Assembly: GCA_016763135.1 (NCBI GenBank)
Contig: JAESUI010000292.1
Location: forward strand, 1 to 6,051
Length of the DNA stretch: 6,051 bases
Direction: 5' to 3'
Source of the DNA: Flavobacteriales bacterium
GTDB taxonomy: Bacteria > Bacteroidota > Bacteroidia > Flavobacteriales_E > Vicingaceae
Both the position numbers and the translations under genes were made by a program. The stretch's first letter is position 1. The number at the start of each line of letters is the position of its first letter. Shown here one piece after another: positions 5,432-6,051 of this stretch. The notes under the pieces are model-generated. The model worked only from the letters and a program-made list of their open reading frames with translations, had not been told where the DNA came from and did not search any database.

Positions 5432-6051
5432 ATGAACATGAAAAAATATTACAAACTAGGAATTGTACTAGCTTTAACAACATTTAGCATTTCCGTTTTT
5501 TCACAAACATTTTCTACAGGAACAAATCTTACCATTCCAGATTCTGGACCAGAAGTTTGCTCAAGTATAGCTGTTGCTGGAGTTGGAATTATTGATGGAA
5601 CTTATGGTTTACAAACAGTTACTATCAAAATAAATCATACTTATGATGGCGATTTAGACATTTGGTTGGAAGCACCTGATGGGACAAGAGTTGAATTAAG
5701 TACTGACAACGGTGGTGGCGGAAACAATTATGGAAGTGGTTCAAATAATAATGCTGGACCTTACACGGTTTTTGATATGGCTGGAGCTGCTGGATTAGTT
5801 ACAGGTGGAGCTGCACCATTCCAAAACACTTATATTCCAGAAGGTGATTTAGGGAACGTTAATAATGGACAAAATGCTAATGGAAACTGGCAATTATGCA
5901 TAACTGATGATGCTGGCGGAGATACTGGTTTTTTAAATGCTTGGCAATTGAATTTTACTGCCACACCTGCACCACCTCCTGCACCATGTACAATAGACCA
6001 AGCAATAGGCGGTCTCCCTTTTGTTCAATCAGGTCTTACTACTACTGGGTT
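5432..6051 (+). CDS. P-domain (proprotein convertase homo-B) secreted protein, 3' end beyond window
   Basis: An open frame of 206 codons that runs off the window. Two starts are possible, ATG at 5432 or at 5438; both give a signal peptide with core GIVLALTTFSISV and cleavage after VFS before Gln. Numbering from 5438, residues about 50-175 match a P/homo-B domain: the calcium-site-like HTYDGDLDIWLEAPDGT (67-83), the Gly/Asn-rich loop 90-107, TVFDMAG (110-116), and the closing block NGNWQLCITDDAGGDTGFLN (148-167) with AWQLNF after it. Cys41 and Cys154 could pair. A Pro-rich linker (177-183) leads into a second domain starting with CTIDQAI and SGLTTTG. In Bacteroidota this architecture is common in large adhesin-like or protease-linked proteins exported by the type IX system, whose C-terminal sorting domain would lie outside the window. 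No protease domain is visible in the part seen. It may be co-transcribed with the preceding small exported protein. Confidence 0.9.
   Translation, partial: MNMKKYYKLGIVLALTTFSISVFSQTFSTGTNLTIPDSGPEVCSSIAVAGVGIIDGTYGLQTVTIKINHTYDGDLDIWLEAPDGTRVELSTDNGGGGNNYGSGSNNNAGPYTVFDMAGAAGLVTGGAAPFQNTYIPEGDLGNVNNGQNANGNWQLCITDDAGGDTGFLNAWQLNFTATPAPPPAPCTIDQAIGGLPFVQSGLTTTG

Overview
The window looks like a chromosomal segment from a member of the Bacteroidota, most likely a marine Flavobacteriia-type bacterium. The evidence is strongly AT-rich DNA, signal peptides ending in the pattern Phe/Tyr-Ser-Gln, a SusC-like outer-membrane barrel with an N-terminal carboxypeptidase-regulatory-like domain and no visible TonB box, a P-domain secreted protein of the sort exported by the type IX system, and almost no clear Shine-Dalgarno sites. 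Genus and species cannot be fixed from the sequence alone.

Layout. (1) Bases 1-69 hold the Gly/His/Arg-rich C-terminal tail of an upstream plus-strand gene. It is followed after one base by a 935-residue outer-membrane beta-barrel/TonB-receptor-like protein (71-2878). (2) On the minus strand lies a tight two-gene operon: a DegT/DnrJ/EryC1/StrS-type PLP sugar aminotransferase (4669 to 3455), then a PglC-like monotopic phosphoglycosyl transferase (3462 to 2875). The two overlap by 8 bases, and the operon converges on the barrel gene so closely that the two stop codons overlap. (3) A 362-base divergent intergenic region (4670-5031) carries a perfect 13-bp inverted repeat, a 10-bp palindrome, a small hairpin next to a start codon, weak promoter-like motifs and a stop-free frame of unknown meaning. 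(4) On the plus strand follow a 120-residue predicted exported protein of unknown function (5032-5394) and the N-terminal part of a P-domain (proprotein convertase homo-B domain) secreted protein, which runs off the window at 6051.

How the genes fit together. The aminotransferase and phosphoglycosyl transferase match consecutive activities in surface-glycan biosynthesis: making a UDP-4-amino-sugar, then moving a sugar-1-phosphate onto undecaprenyl phosphate. That substrate link is inferred from family knowledge. No dehydratase, acetyltransferase or further glycosyltransferase is present here, so the rest of the pathway must lie elsewhere. The flanking genes are all cell-envelope or secreted proteins. 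I see no tRNA, rRNA, CRISPR array, insertion sequence or defence system. No convincing new system emerges; the most unexplained parts are the small exported protein at 5032 and the structured divergent region before it.
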